Shown here: positions 18,264 through 23,885 of the stretch, piece by piece
Layout: the number at the start of each line of letters is the position of its first letter
Numbering within the stretch: position 1 is the first letter of the stretch
From: JBGPIT01 sp041485125
GTDB lineage: Bacteria > Desulfobacterota > Binatia > UTPRO1
Reading direction: 5' to 3'
Length of the DNA: 23,885 nt
Assembly (NCBI GenBank): GCA_041485125.1
Contig: JBGPIT010000031.1
Location: 1-23,885, forward strand
Made by a program: the position numbers and the translations under genes
Notes under the pieces: generated by a model
Databases searched by the model: none
Seen by the model: the letters and a program-made list of their open reading frames with translations, nothing else
What the model was told of the DNA's origin: nothing

Positions 18264-19175
18264 TCAGGCCGGCGTGAGGACGCCGGTCTTGATGTTCAGC
18301 ACGAAGTTCGCGGTCGAGTTGTCGTCGAACGTCGCCACGACGTCGGCCAGTAGGCCGCCGGTACGGATCGTCAGGGTGATCTGCTTGAGGCCGACGAAGG
18401 CGTTGTCGGTGTCGACGACCGTGCCCCCTCCGGAGACCACGTTGCCGCTGGAATCGACCGTGACGTTGTTCGCCGTCAGCGTGAAATTGCCCTGCGGCGT
18501 GTGGATCGTGATCGGGCCGCCGTTCACGACGAACCCGCCGCCCGAGGGGCCGCCTTGGATCGTGCCGGTGTACATCACGGTCGTCGAGTGCACGAGGTCT
18601 TGCACCGTGACGTTGAAAACGGCGTTGGCGGCGACCAGGTTCGCCGTGATCGTGCCGTCGAACTGGAAGCTGCCGAGCCCATTGGTGACCTTGCATGCGG
18701 CGAGCGTCACGGTGATGACCGGAATCGCATCGAGCTCCGTGCGTGTGCCGCCGTTCGGGCAATTGGCCATGCCGCTGGCAGGGTCGGGCTGACCGACGAC
18801 CTGTGCTTCGGTCACGCCCTGTGTCGACGTCGAGACGTCTGCCGTCGTTGCGAGGCCAGTGGCCACGAAGAACGGCAGAAGGTTGTCAGTCGCGGTCTTC
18901 GCCTGCGCCGACGATCCGCCGGGAGTGGGTGAGGCGGTCGGCCCGCCGGCCGTCGCGGTCGCTCCACCCGCCGTTACCGTCGCGGTCGCCACGGCGCCGG
19001 CGGTCGCGGTGCGGATCGGTGTCGACGTTTTTACGCCGGGCGACAGAGTCCGTATCGGCGTCGACGTCGCGCCGCCAAGGTCGATGTTGACGTTCTCGTT
19101 GTCCCCGCACCCAGCGCCGAACCCGCACACGACGACGGCCAAGGCCAAGACGCGGACTGTGACGGATGCCTTCAT
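18264..19175 (-). CDS. Probable lipoprotein with Thr/Ala/Pro-rich linker, unknown function
   Basis: This 303-residue exported protein of unknown function starts at ATG 19175, eight bases after AAGGAGG. A hydrophobic leader ends at GFGAGC-GD, with Cys23 as the likely lipid-modified residue; the -3 position is Gly rather than Leu, so the lipobox is weak. AAs ~35-92 are a flexible linker rich in Thr, Ala, Gly and Pro, with TSTPIRT occurring twice. AAs ~93-303 form a beta-rich domain with many Thr, Val, Asn and Gly residues and only two cysteines (NCPNGG and AACKV), which may pair. It looks like an outer-membrane-anchored adhesin-like or sensor-like surface protein. A 7-bp hairpin (19200-19218) lies in its leader. 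It lies downstream of the SurA-DsbA fusion on the same strand with about 214 bp between. Confidence 0.78.
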   Translation of the reverse strand: MKASVTVRVLALAVVVCGFGAGCGDNENVNIDLGGATSTPIRTLSPGVKTSTPIRTATAGAVATATVTAGGATATAGGPTASPTPGGSSAQAKTATDNLLPFFVATGLATTADVSTSTQGVTEAQVVGQPDPASGMANCPNGGTRTELDAIPVITVTLAACKVTNGLGSFQFDGTITANLVAANAVFNVTVQDLVHSTTVMYTGTIQGGPSGGGFVVNGGPITIHTPQGNFTLTANNVTVDSSGNVVSGGGTVVDTDNAFVGLKQITLTIRTGGLLADVVATFDDNSTANFVLNIKTGVLTPA

Positions 19176-19199
19176 GAGATCTCGCCTCCTTGCGTTGTC

Positions 19200-19218
19200 G
19201 CGCCGCCGGTAGCGGCGC
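19200..19218 (-). promoter_or_regulatory. Hairpin in the leader of the lipoprotein gene
   Basis: The arms GCGCCGC (19200-19206) and GCGGCGC (19212-19218) flank a 5-nt loop about 25 bases upstream of the lipoprotein start codon, just before its AAGGAGG. It may modulate translation or mRNA stability, or be a leftover terminator. Confidence 0.35.
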
Positions 19219-19339
19219 CGTTCCTACGACACGGTGCGTAGATTACGTGCTCGTCCACTGAAGATCCAGAATGGCCGGACGGTGCTGGTGGGACGCGGCA
19301 GGACTCGGGCTCCGGCCGCGGTGGCGATGAGGTGCGGAC

Positions 19340-19378
19340 GGCCGCCGGCACCGACGCGAGATCGGCGAGCCGGCGGCC
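19340..19378 (-). terminator. 10-bp inverted repeat downstream of the SurA-DsbA gene
   Basis: GGCCGCCGGC (19340-19349) and GCCGGCGGCC (19369-19378) are perfect complements, with a smaller CCGA/TCGG stem inside the 19-nt loop. It begins 11 bases after the stop codon of the fusion gene. No T-run follows, so the call rests on position and stem strength. Confidence 0.5.
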
Positions 19379-19389
19379 AGGTTGAGAGG

Positions 19390-20415
19390 TCAGGACGCTT
19401 TCACCGACTTGGCGGCGAGCTCGTCGTCGATCACCTCTTTGAACTTCTCGAAGGGCTGCGCGCCCGACAGCATGCGGCCGTTGATGAAGAAAGCGGGCGT
19501 GCCGTTCACGCCGACCTTGCTGCCGTCCTCGACGTCCTTGTCGATCGCCGCCTTGTAGGGCTTGTCGCTCAGGCACTTCGCGAACTTCGCCTCGTCGAGG
19601 CCGAGATCCTTGGCGTAGGTCTTGAGATCGCTCTCGTCGAGCTTCGACTGATTCGCGAAGAGCTTCGCGTGGTAGTCCCAGAACTTACCCTGCGCGTTGG
19701 CGCAGTTCGCCGCCTCGGCGGCGGGCCGCGCGTTGGGATGCATCGGTAGCGGGAAGTCGCGGAAGACGAGGCGCACCTTGTCGCCGTAGGTCTTCATGAC
19801 TTGATCGATCACGTCCTCGCCGCGCTTGCAGAACGGGCACTGGTAGTCCGAGAACATCACGATCGTGACCGGCGCCTTGGCGCCTGCGCCCTTCTCGGGA
19901 CGGCCCGCGGTCGCGACCTCGATGAGCGGCGGACGGAGCGTGCTCGTCGTCTTGTACTTCGCCTTGAGCTCCTTCAGGAACGCCTCGCGGCGCTCGGCGA
20001 TCTTGCCCTGCGAGAGGTACTGGACGATCTGCGGCTTCACCTGCTCGAGCGTCTGGCCTTGCAGCTCGTCCTTGTTGTCGTCGAAGAGCTTCTGGATCTC
20101 GGCGTCGTCCGGCTGCCCCGCCTTGTCCATGACCTCCGTCTTCATGAGCTCGTCGGGCTTGACCTTCCGCGCCGCCGCCTCTTGCTTGAAGAGCTCCTCG
20201 GCGACGAGCTCGTCGAGGCCTTCACGGAGCGTGTCGTACTTCTGGTTCTCGATCTCGATCATCTTCGGCCGCACGTGCTCGTCGAGCTGCGCCCGCGTGA
20301 TCGTCGTGCCGCCGACCGTCGCGACCTTGCCGGTGTCGGCCGCGTCCACGGTCGTGGCGGAGTTGAGAGCGAACGATGCACACAGCATCGCACCGAATAG
20401 GGCCAGTCCTCGCAT
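19390..20415 (-). CDS. Periplasmic SurA-N-like chaperone fused to DsbA-type thioredoxin
   Basis: This 341-residue exported protein joins a SurA/PpiC-type N-terminal chaperone region to a DsbA thioredoxin fold. The ATG at 20415 follows GGAGGAG at seven bases; the open frame runs on to 20529 but lacks such a site. A signal peptide (AAs 1-26, cleavage near DAADT) sends it to the periplasm. AAs ~30-155 are helical, beginning VATVGGTTITRAQLDE as in SurA-like chaperones. AAs ~175-341 hold FSDYQCPFC, with active-site Cys193 and Cys196, and the cis-Pro loop GTPAFFING (Pro307), plus extra Cys238 and Cys281. It should form or shuffle disulfides in clients that its N-terminal part holds. Fusions of this type are known in deltaproteobacteria-like genomes. 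Confidence 0.92.
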   Translation of the reverse strand: MRGLALFGAMLCASFALNSATTVDAADTGKVATVGGTTITRAQLDEHVRPKMIEIENQKYDTLREGLDELVAEELFKQEAAARKVKPDELMKTEVMDKAGQPDDAEIQKLFDDNKDELQGQTLEQVKPQIVQYLSQGKIAERREAFLKELKAKYKTTSTLRPPLIEVATAGRPEKGAGAKAPVTIVMFSDYQCPFCKRGEDVIDQVMKTYGDKVRLVFRDFPLPMHPNARPAAEAANCANAQGKFWDYHAKLFANQSKLDESDLKTYAKDLGLDEAKFAKCLSDKPYKAAIDKDVEDGSKVGVNGTPAFFINGRMLSGAQPFEKFKEVIDDELAAKSVKAS

Positions 20416-20711
20416 TGGGGTCTCCTCCTCGTAAAAACGGCGGAGGGTACGGTGCCGAGGCCACCAAATCAAGGTGCCTCCGGATGGCGGTCTCCGAGGC
20501 GGTATCGCGGTATCTATGAGGTCCGCCAAGCCGATCGGCGCGCGGCCCGGGCATGCCGCGCCGATCCCGCCGGCCTGCAGAGACGCAGCCCTGCACGACC
20601 GTCGGCGTGATCTCTCATCGGCGCCGCGTGCCGGTCGCGACCCCGAACGCGATTTCGCGCAGATACGGCTCCGCTCCGTGGCATCGTCGTTGCTGAACCC
20701 GTCCGACCGCC
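20416..20711. other. Intergenic region upstream of the SurA-DsbA gene
   Basis: This 296-bp stretch separates two divergent genes. It should hold the promoter of the SurA-DsbA gene. The only structure I see is a tandem 8-bp repeat, GCGGTATC twice, at 20499-20514. No RNA gene or convincing reading frame is visible. Confidence 0.35.
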
Positions 20712-20960
20712 ATGGAGATCGACCTCATCCTCAGAGCGCGCGACGCGCACGACCTCACCACCACCGTCTCCGCGACCCTCCAGGTCGACGACGGCGGCCA
20801 CTCCGGGTCGATGGTCGAGACCATCGTCCGCTGCGCCCGCGCCGCCGCCGAGCGCCTGCGCGAAGAGGCGCAGCCCGCGCTCAGCGCAGCCCCGCGTGCG
20901 GCGGCACAGGATTTCGTTCCCTGGGCGACCTACATCGCCGACGCCGACGCCAGGCGCTGA
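20712..20960 (+). CDS. Small hypothetical protein (82 residues)
   Basis: This is a short frame beginning MEIDLILRARDAHDL and ending FVPWATYIADADARR. Nearly every codon ends in G or C, as in the surrounding real genes, which supports coding. No ribosome-binding site is visible before ATG 20712. A central GGHSGSMVETIVRCARAAAE segment suggests a helix. I recognise no family and no signal or membrane segment. It stands alone between the divergent SurA-DsbA gene and the tRNA-Ser promoter. Confidence 0.5.
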   Translation: MEIDLILRARDAHDLTTTVSATLQVDDGGHSGSMVETIVRCARAAAERLREEAQPALSAAPRAAAQDFVPWATYIADADARR

Positions 20961-21048
20961 TCCGTCGAGCGCCGGTCTGCGCCGATCATCGACGCGTTCT
21001 GACGGTCGAGTGACGGCGCCCCCCCACCAACGCACCGGCCGCACGCCG

Positions 21049-21078
21049 TTGGTGCAGTCGACCTCTCCGCGCTAGGCT
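21049..21078 (+). promoter_or_regulatory. Putative sigma-70 promoter of tRNA-Ser
   Basis: TTGGTG (21049-21054) and TAGGCT (21073-21078) are spaced by 18 bp and lie 46 bp before the tRNA, a sensible place for its promoter. The -35 overlaps the right arm of an 8-bp inverted repeat (CACCAACG 21025-21032, CGTTGGTG 21047-21054), which could end upstream transcription or bind a protein. Confidence 0.45.
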
Positions 21079-21123
21079 TACGCCCGCACGCCGGAACGCG
21101 CCGTCGTGCGCGTCGCATCCCGC

Positions 21124-21208
21124 GGAGGGGTGGCCGAGCGGTCGAAGGCACCGGTCTTGAAAACCGGCAGCCCGCAAGGGCTCGTGGGTTCGAATCCCAC
21201 CCCCTCCG
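21124..21208 (+). tRNA. tRNA-Ser (anticodon UGA)
   Basis: The acceptor stem GGAGGGG (21124-21130) pairs perfectly with CCCCTCC (21201-21207), with discriminator G at 21208. The anticodon stem CCGGT/ACCGG encloses loop CTTGAAA with anticodon TGA at 21158-21160. A long variable arm marks a class II tRNA, and the T arm GTGGG-TTCGAAT-CCCAC is complete. CCA is not encoded. Its 3' end borders an integrase fragment, so it is the likely attachment site of an integrated element. Confidence 0.97.
21184..21208 (+). other. Putative att site (tRNA-Ser 3' end)
   Basis: The T arm and acceptor end of tRNA-Ser lie 119 bp from an integrase gene fragment, the classic setting for site-specific insertion. No second copy of this sequence is present in the window to the right, so the far boundary, if it exists, lies beyond 23885. 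Confidence 0.45.
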
Positions 21209-21327
21209 TTTGATACTTCGCGGGTTTGCGGCTGGCCCCCGTCGTGTCCGCGAGGCTCCGAGACCGCCGATTGTCCGTGTTCTGTCCGTGACCCGCTACT
21301 CTTTGGCCGCAGCCGCATGGAGGGGCG

Positions 21328-22107
21328 TCACGCGCGGAGCTCTTGCCGTTTCCGCTCGACGTACTCTTGCGTCAGCATCAGCGCCGCCGCGAGGTCGTCG
21401 TCGTTCACAATGTCGTAGCGGCGAAAGACGCTGTCGGTCTTATGGCCGCTGATCCGCATGGCGACGTTCTGCGGGACCCCGGCGCGCACCATGTTGCGGA
21501 CGGCCGAGCGCCGGAGATCGTGGAACAGGCGGCCCTTGAAGCCTGCGGCGCAGCACGCAGCCTGCCACGCCTTGCGAAAGGATCGCAGAGCCTTGCCGTT
21601 CCGATGGAAGACGAACGGGCATTCGAGGCGGCGGAGCGTCGCCCGGCGGCGGATGACATCGAGCAACTCGCCGTGCAGCACAAGCGTGCGTGTTTTCTTG
21701 TTCTTGCTGTGGGCACGCCGCAGCCGGATCGTCCCGGCCCCCGTGTCGACGTCGCGCCACTCCAGGGACGTGATCTCGCCCTTGCGCCAGCCCGTGAGGA
21801 ACGCGAACCGCGCCGCGTCGGCGACGACCGCGGGCAGGTGCGTCGCGAGGGCCTCGAACTCGGCGGCCTCGAAGAAGCCCTCGCGCGCGTTGTCCTCCTC
21901 GAGCAAGGGGACGTGCGGCCGGCTCGTCAGCTTCTTGTGGAGCACGGCTAGGCGGAACATGCGCCGCAGTTGTGAGGGGCAGCACGGAGCGTCATTGGCG
22001 GAATGCACTAGCAGCGCAACGGCTACGACATCACCGCTCGTCTCGAACTCCGTGATTTCCACGCGGTCTCCGAGGAATGCCGACCCGGCCGGATCCGCCG
22101 GAAGCAC
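21328..22107 (-). pseudogene. N-terminally truncated tyrosine recombinase (integrase)
   Basis: The 259-residue frame carries a complete tyrosine recombinase catalytic domain: Arg108 in TGWRKGEI, a SKNKKTR strand (~134-140), His196 and Arg199 in FHDLRR, His222 in SGHKTDS and nucleophile Tyr231 in FRRYDI. The integrase-like part begins only at about AA 47 (LRRMFRLAVLHKKL); the arm-binding and most of the core-binding domains are missing. The first ~46 residues (from GTG 22107, LPADPAGSAFLGDRV) do not look like an integrase and appear joined by a deletion or recombination. ATG 21960 is a possible internal start. It lies in reverse orientation to tRNA-Ser, its 3' end towards it, as expected for an element integrated there. 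Full-length relatives are usually 350-400 residues. I infer it no longer drives integration by itself. Confidence 0.8.
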
Positions 22108-22113
22108 AGACCG

Positions 22114-22707
22114 CTACTCGCTGCCGAGAATCCCGTCGTCCTTCTCCAGTCCCTGGCGCAAGACTCGGAGGAGTCGCTTGCCACCGCCGACGTGCATCAC
22201 CTCGGCTGGAAGAGTGTACCGCTGCGGGTTCATGATGCGCCCGACCTCCGTCACGATCGCGGCTATGCGATGCAAGACGTCGCGGACGACTTCGATCGAC
22301 ACGGTGGCGAGCGCTTCTCCGAGTCCACGCCCGAGATCATTGTGAGCGAGATACTTCATTCGCCACTCTCGCACCGGCTCCGCTCGCTTCTCCAGCTCAG
22401 CGACCTCAGCGTCGAGCCCCGAACGCATCGCTGCGTCGAGGTCGGCGGGAAGGGAGTTTACAAGCCTGCGGATAGAGATGTTCTCAAATCCGCTTGTCTT
22501 TGGAGGGTCGGTCAGGCGCGCAAGCGCGAGGAATACGTCGCGCTGCAGAGCAATGTTCGTGATCTCGAAGAAGCCGGGCGCGGAAAGCTCCATGATCTCT
22601 TTGCCTTCAGGTGCGATGTAGACGGTATCGAGTACCTTCACACCGAATGCCGCGTATGCGACTTCCCTATGGATGTACTCGAGCAAATCGGCAATCGAAG
22701 CGCTCAT
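22114..22707 (-). CDS. AbiU2-like HEPN domain protein, possible defence effector
   Basis: This 197-residue all-helical protein resembles the HEPN AbiU2-like group, which includes abortive-infection-type proteins. The segment FFEITNIALQRDVFLALARLTDPPKT (~46-71) and the block REWRMKYLAHND (113-124) match the family style. Arg116 and His122 form an R-x5-H motif, the type used by HEPN ribonucleases, although the residue after Arg is Met rather than the usual polar one. No signal or membrane segment is present. DNA in this gene has visibly lower GC and many A/T-ending codons, so it is probably acquired. The integrase fragment begins six bases after its stop. ATG 22707 has no clear ribosome-binding site. 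The role is inferred from the family: RNA cleavage upon phage infection or a toxin-like function. Confidence 0.7.
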   Translation of the reverse strand: MSASIADLLEYIHREVAYAAFGVKVLDTVYIAPEGKEIMELSAPGFFEITNIALQRDVFLALARLTDPPKTSGFENISIRRLVNSLPADLDAAMRSGLDAEVAELEKRAEPVREWRMKYLAHNDLGRGLGEALATVSIEVVRDVLHRIAAIVTEVGRIMNPQRYTLPAEVMHVGGGKRLLRVLRQGLEKDDGILGSE

Positions 22708-22770
22708 GGTGCCGGAATCTAGCTGAAACCGGTCAGCGGCTCACGTCGCAATCGAGGACACGGTAGCGGA

Positions 22771-22920
22771 TCAGCGCGAAGACCGCCCTAATAGAGCGAC
22801 GAGTCCTATGAGCGCCCCGATCAATCCTGTCGCCACCGTTAGGAGTGAGGCGAGAAGACCGATCCAGAACGTCCACGTCTCCCGATGACGGACCCTCTCC
22901 TGATGCGTCAGCTGTCGCAC
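22771..22920 (-). CDS. Possible tiny single-pass membrane protein
   Basis: A 49-residue frame from GTG 22920 has AGGG eight bases upstream. A polar, basic N-terminus (VRQLTHQERVRHRETW) is followed by one long hydrophobic helix (FWIGLLASLLTVATGLIGALIGLVALLG) and a short RSSR tail. The same frame runs up to 23007 but then overlaps the secreted protein gene. It lies 63 bp upstream of the HEPN gene on the same strand. The clean helix argues for a real gene; the small size argues for caution. If real, it could be a membrane partner of the HEPN protein. Confidence 0.4.
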   Translation of the reverse strand: MRQLTHQERVRHRETWTFWIGLLASLLTVATGLIGALIGLVALLGRSSR

Positions 22921-22952
22921 GAATGAGACCCTGCGCGGCCCTCGTTTTTGTT

Positions 22953-23360
22953 TCAGCTGGTCGCGCGGCACACGACGCAATTGCCAACTTGATACGCATA
23001 AGGGCACCCCGTTCCCACGTTCGGTGGCGTCTGCCAGCAGAGGCCGTCGGCCAGGGGCAAGTGGGGGCTGCCAAAGCAGATGCTCTCCTGCTGGTAGATG
23101 CCACCGGCGTACAGCAGCGCAAAGCCCGTGGGGCAGCTGGTCGTGCCATAGGCGGTGAAGACAGCGCCGCCAGCGGCCGCGCTCGGGAGGTTCGTGACTT
23201 CCACCTTGCCCGGTACGGTGTCGAAGAGCACCATACCGGCTTCATTGGCGACGACCGTCGCTTTCAACGTCGCTCGCGCAGGTAGCTTGATCTGGAATGC
23301 CCAGGCGGTGCCCACAAGTACGAGTACGGCTGCGAGGGCGGTCGGAGCCTGTCGGAACAT
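22953..23360 (-). CDS. Small Cys-rich secreted protein, unknown function
   Basis: This 135-residue exported protein starts at ATG 23360, seven bases after GGAG; the frame stays open 11 codons further up, without benefit. A signal peptide covers AAs 1-21 (cleavage after AWA). The mature part has a beta-type N-terminal half (KLPARATLKATVVANEAGM) and a Cys-rich C-terminal half with six cysteines (76, 95, 108, 119, 128, 131), enough for three disulfides. I recognise no family. An 18-bp perfect palindrome lies 18 bases upstream of the start codon, suggesting its own control. It stands at the head of a minus-strand run leading to the HEPN gene. Confidence 0.7.
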   Translation of the reverse strand: MFRQAPTALAAVLVLVGTAWAFQIKLPARATLKATVVANEAGMVLFDTVPGKVEVTNLPSAAAGGAVFTAYGTTSCPTGFALLYAGGIYQQESICFGSPHLPLADGLCWQTPPNVGTGCPYAYQVGNCVVCRATS

Positions 23361-23701
23361 GGCGGTCTCCTTTTTTTGGGTTTGCGTACGCAAACCGTCG
23401 GCTGTTCAGGGTCAAGGAAGCTGGTGACGGATCAACCGAACAAGACAGTAGCAGCTCTCAAGCGAGACTGTAGTCGATCACGTGGAGCCCCGGTCACGTG
23501 CCTTCGGCGCAAATCCATCTCCCGCAACCACGCGAGCGGCAGGTTCCAACTCGGCACCGTTTGGGGCGTGTCCTCTCGCCCACGGACGCGCCAATGACCG
23601 GACTAGCGGGCATCCCATGAAGAGCCCGCGCGTCACCTCGCAGTAGAGAGGCCGCCCCGCTCGGTACCGCGCCGCTCCCCCGTTCGTCGACGCCCTAGTT
23701 C
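23361..23701. other. Intergenic region with 18-bp palindrome, otherwise empty
   Basis: This 341-bp gap lies between the Cys-rich secreted protein gene and the edge gene, both on the minus strand. It contains the palindrome at 23379-23396 and a weak inverted repeat, GCGGGC (23606-23611) and GCCCGC (23624-23629), downstream of the edge gene. A 73-codon plus-strand frame at 23376-23597 lacks the codon pattern of neighbouring genes. GC is lower than in the left part of the window. Confidence 0.4.
23379..23396. promoter_or_regulatory. 18-bp perfect palindrome, candidate operator
   Basis: GGTTTGCGTACGCAAACC is a perfect inverted repeat without spacer, 18 bases before the start codon of the Cys-rich secreted protein. 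TTGACC (minus strand of 23410-23415) could be a -35, which would place the palindrome over the -10 region. The adjacent run of T is on the wrong side for a minus-strand terminator, so an operator is the better reading. Confidence 0.55.
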
Positions 23702-23885
23702 TTACACCTCCGCGACACCGAACGCCCCGTCCGCCAGCTTCCCGAGCATCTGGATCGCCCCCTCGCGCTGCTCGGCCGGAACGTGCGCGCGCATCACCTC
23801 GACGAAGATCGCCAGGAGGACGTCGGTCTGCACCGAGAGGCCGTCGCCCTCGGCCGATGTCCGGAAGAGGCTGAGGTGCGTCCCG
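23702..23885 (-). CDS. Partial gene at the right edge, unknown function
   Basis: The last 60 codons of a gene whose start lies beyond the window. It ends at TAA 23702-23704. Nearly every third codon position is G or C, matching chromosomal genes on the left rather than the HEPN region. Visible residues include SVQTDVLLAIFVEVMRAHVP and EGAIQMLGKLADGAF, probably helical. I recognise no family. Confidence 0.65.
   Translation of the reverse strand, partial: GTHLSLFRTSAEGDGLSVQTDVLLAIFVEVMRAHVPAEQREGAIQMLGKLADGAFGVAEV

Noticed and set aside
23376..23597. Plus-strand frame of 73 codons in the intergenic region
   Set aside because: No codon bias like nearby genes, no ribosome-binding site, and it runs across the palindrome and promoter region.
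21209..23885. Second att copy of the tRNA-Ser 3' end
   Set aside because: I looked for the T-arm and acceptor sequence again to the right and did not see it within the window.

Overview
The window is a high-GC bacterial chromosome segment (roughly two thirds G+C, G/C-dominated third codon positions). Gene content suggests a free-living Gram-negative soil or groundwater bacterium of the deltaproteobacterial/Desulfobacterota/Myxococcota/Binatota kind: GAF plus AAA+ plus Fis enhancer-binding regulators, a periplasmic SurA-DsbA fusion, GatCAB, a wax-ester-synthase-type acyltransferase, a MaoC-type hydratase, and a secreted subtilase-fold/FG-GAP protein. The lineage is inferred from style and gene content, not from a marker phylogeny.

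Layout. 1-178 holds a probable terminator of an upstream gene. 179-4168 (+) encodes a 1329-residue exported protein: an S8 peptidase-fold domain whose catalytic Ser and oxyanion Asn appear replaced, Ca-binding-type loops, eight FG-GAP-like repeats and a C-terminal beta domain. It converges on 4265-5203 (-), a degenerate AAA+/Fis regulator. That gene diverges from 5448-6968 (+), a GAF-AAA+-Fis regulator with a GAHSTA variant of the GAFTGA loop. 7003-12611 (-) is a compact run: alpha/beta hydrolase, WS/DGAT acyltransferase, gatC, gatA, gatB, with gatC/gatA and gatA/gatB overlapping by four bases. An ICMT-type membrane methyltransferase and yraN follow on +. A membrane-anchored alkaline-phosphatase/sulfatase-fold enzyme lies on -, then serS (+), a Nudix hydrolase (-), a MaoC-like hot-dog hydratase (-), a probable lipoprotein (-) and the SurA-DsbA fusion (-).

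21124-21208 is tRNA-Ser(UGA). To its right the character changes. An integrase that keeps all its catalytic residues but has lost its N-terminal half lies next to the tRNA 3' end. Then come an AbiU2-like HEPN protein, a possible tiny membrane protein and a small Cys-rich secreted protein behind an 18-bp perfect palindrome, in DNA of visibly lower GC. This looks like one edge of a decayed or recombined genomic island with a possible defence function, and it is the best candidate for something undescribed. The window ends in a partial high-GC gene (23702-23885, -).

How the genes fit together. GatCAB (Gln/Asn-tRNA transamidation), SerS and tRNA-Ser are translation housekeeping. The WS/DGAT, hydrolase and MaoC-like proteins suggest storage-lipid and acyl-CoA metabolism, with a 12-bp palindrome at the MaoC ribosome-binding site as a possible operator. 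The two divergent regulators probably act together, perhaps not on sigma-54. No CRISPR array, rRNA or complete insertion sequence was seen.
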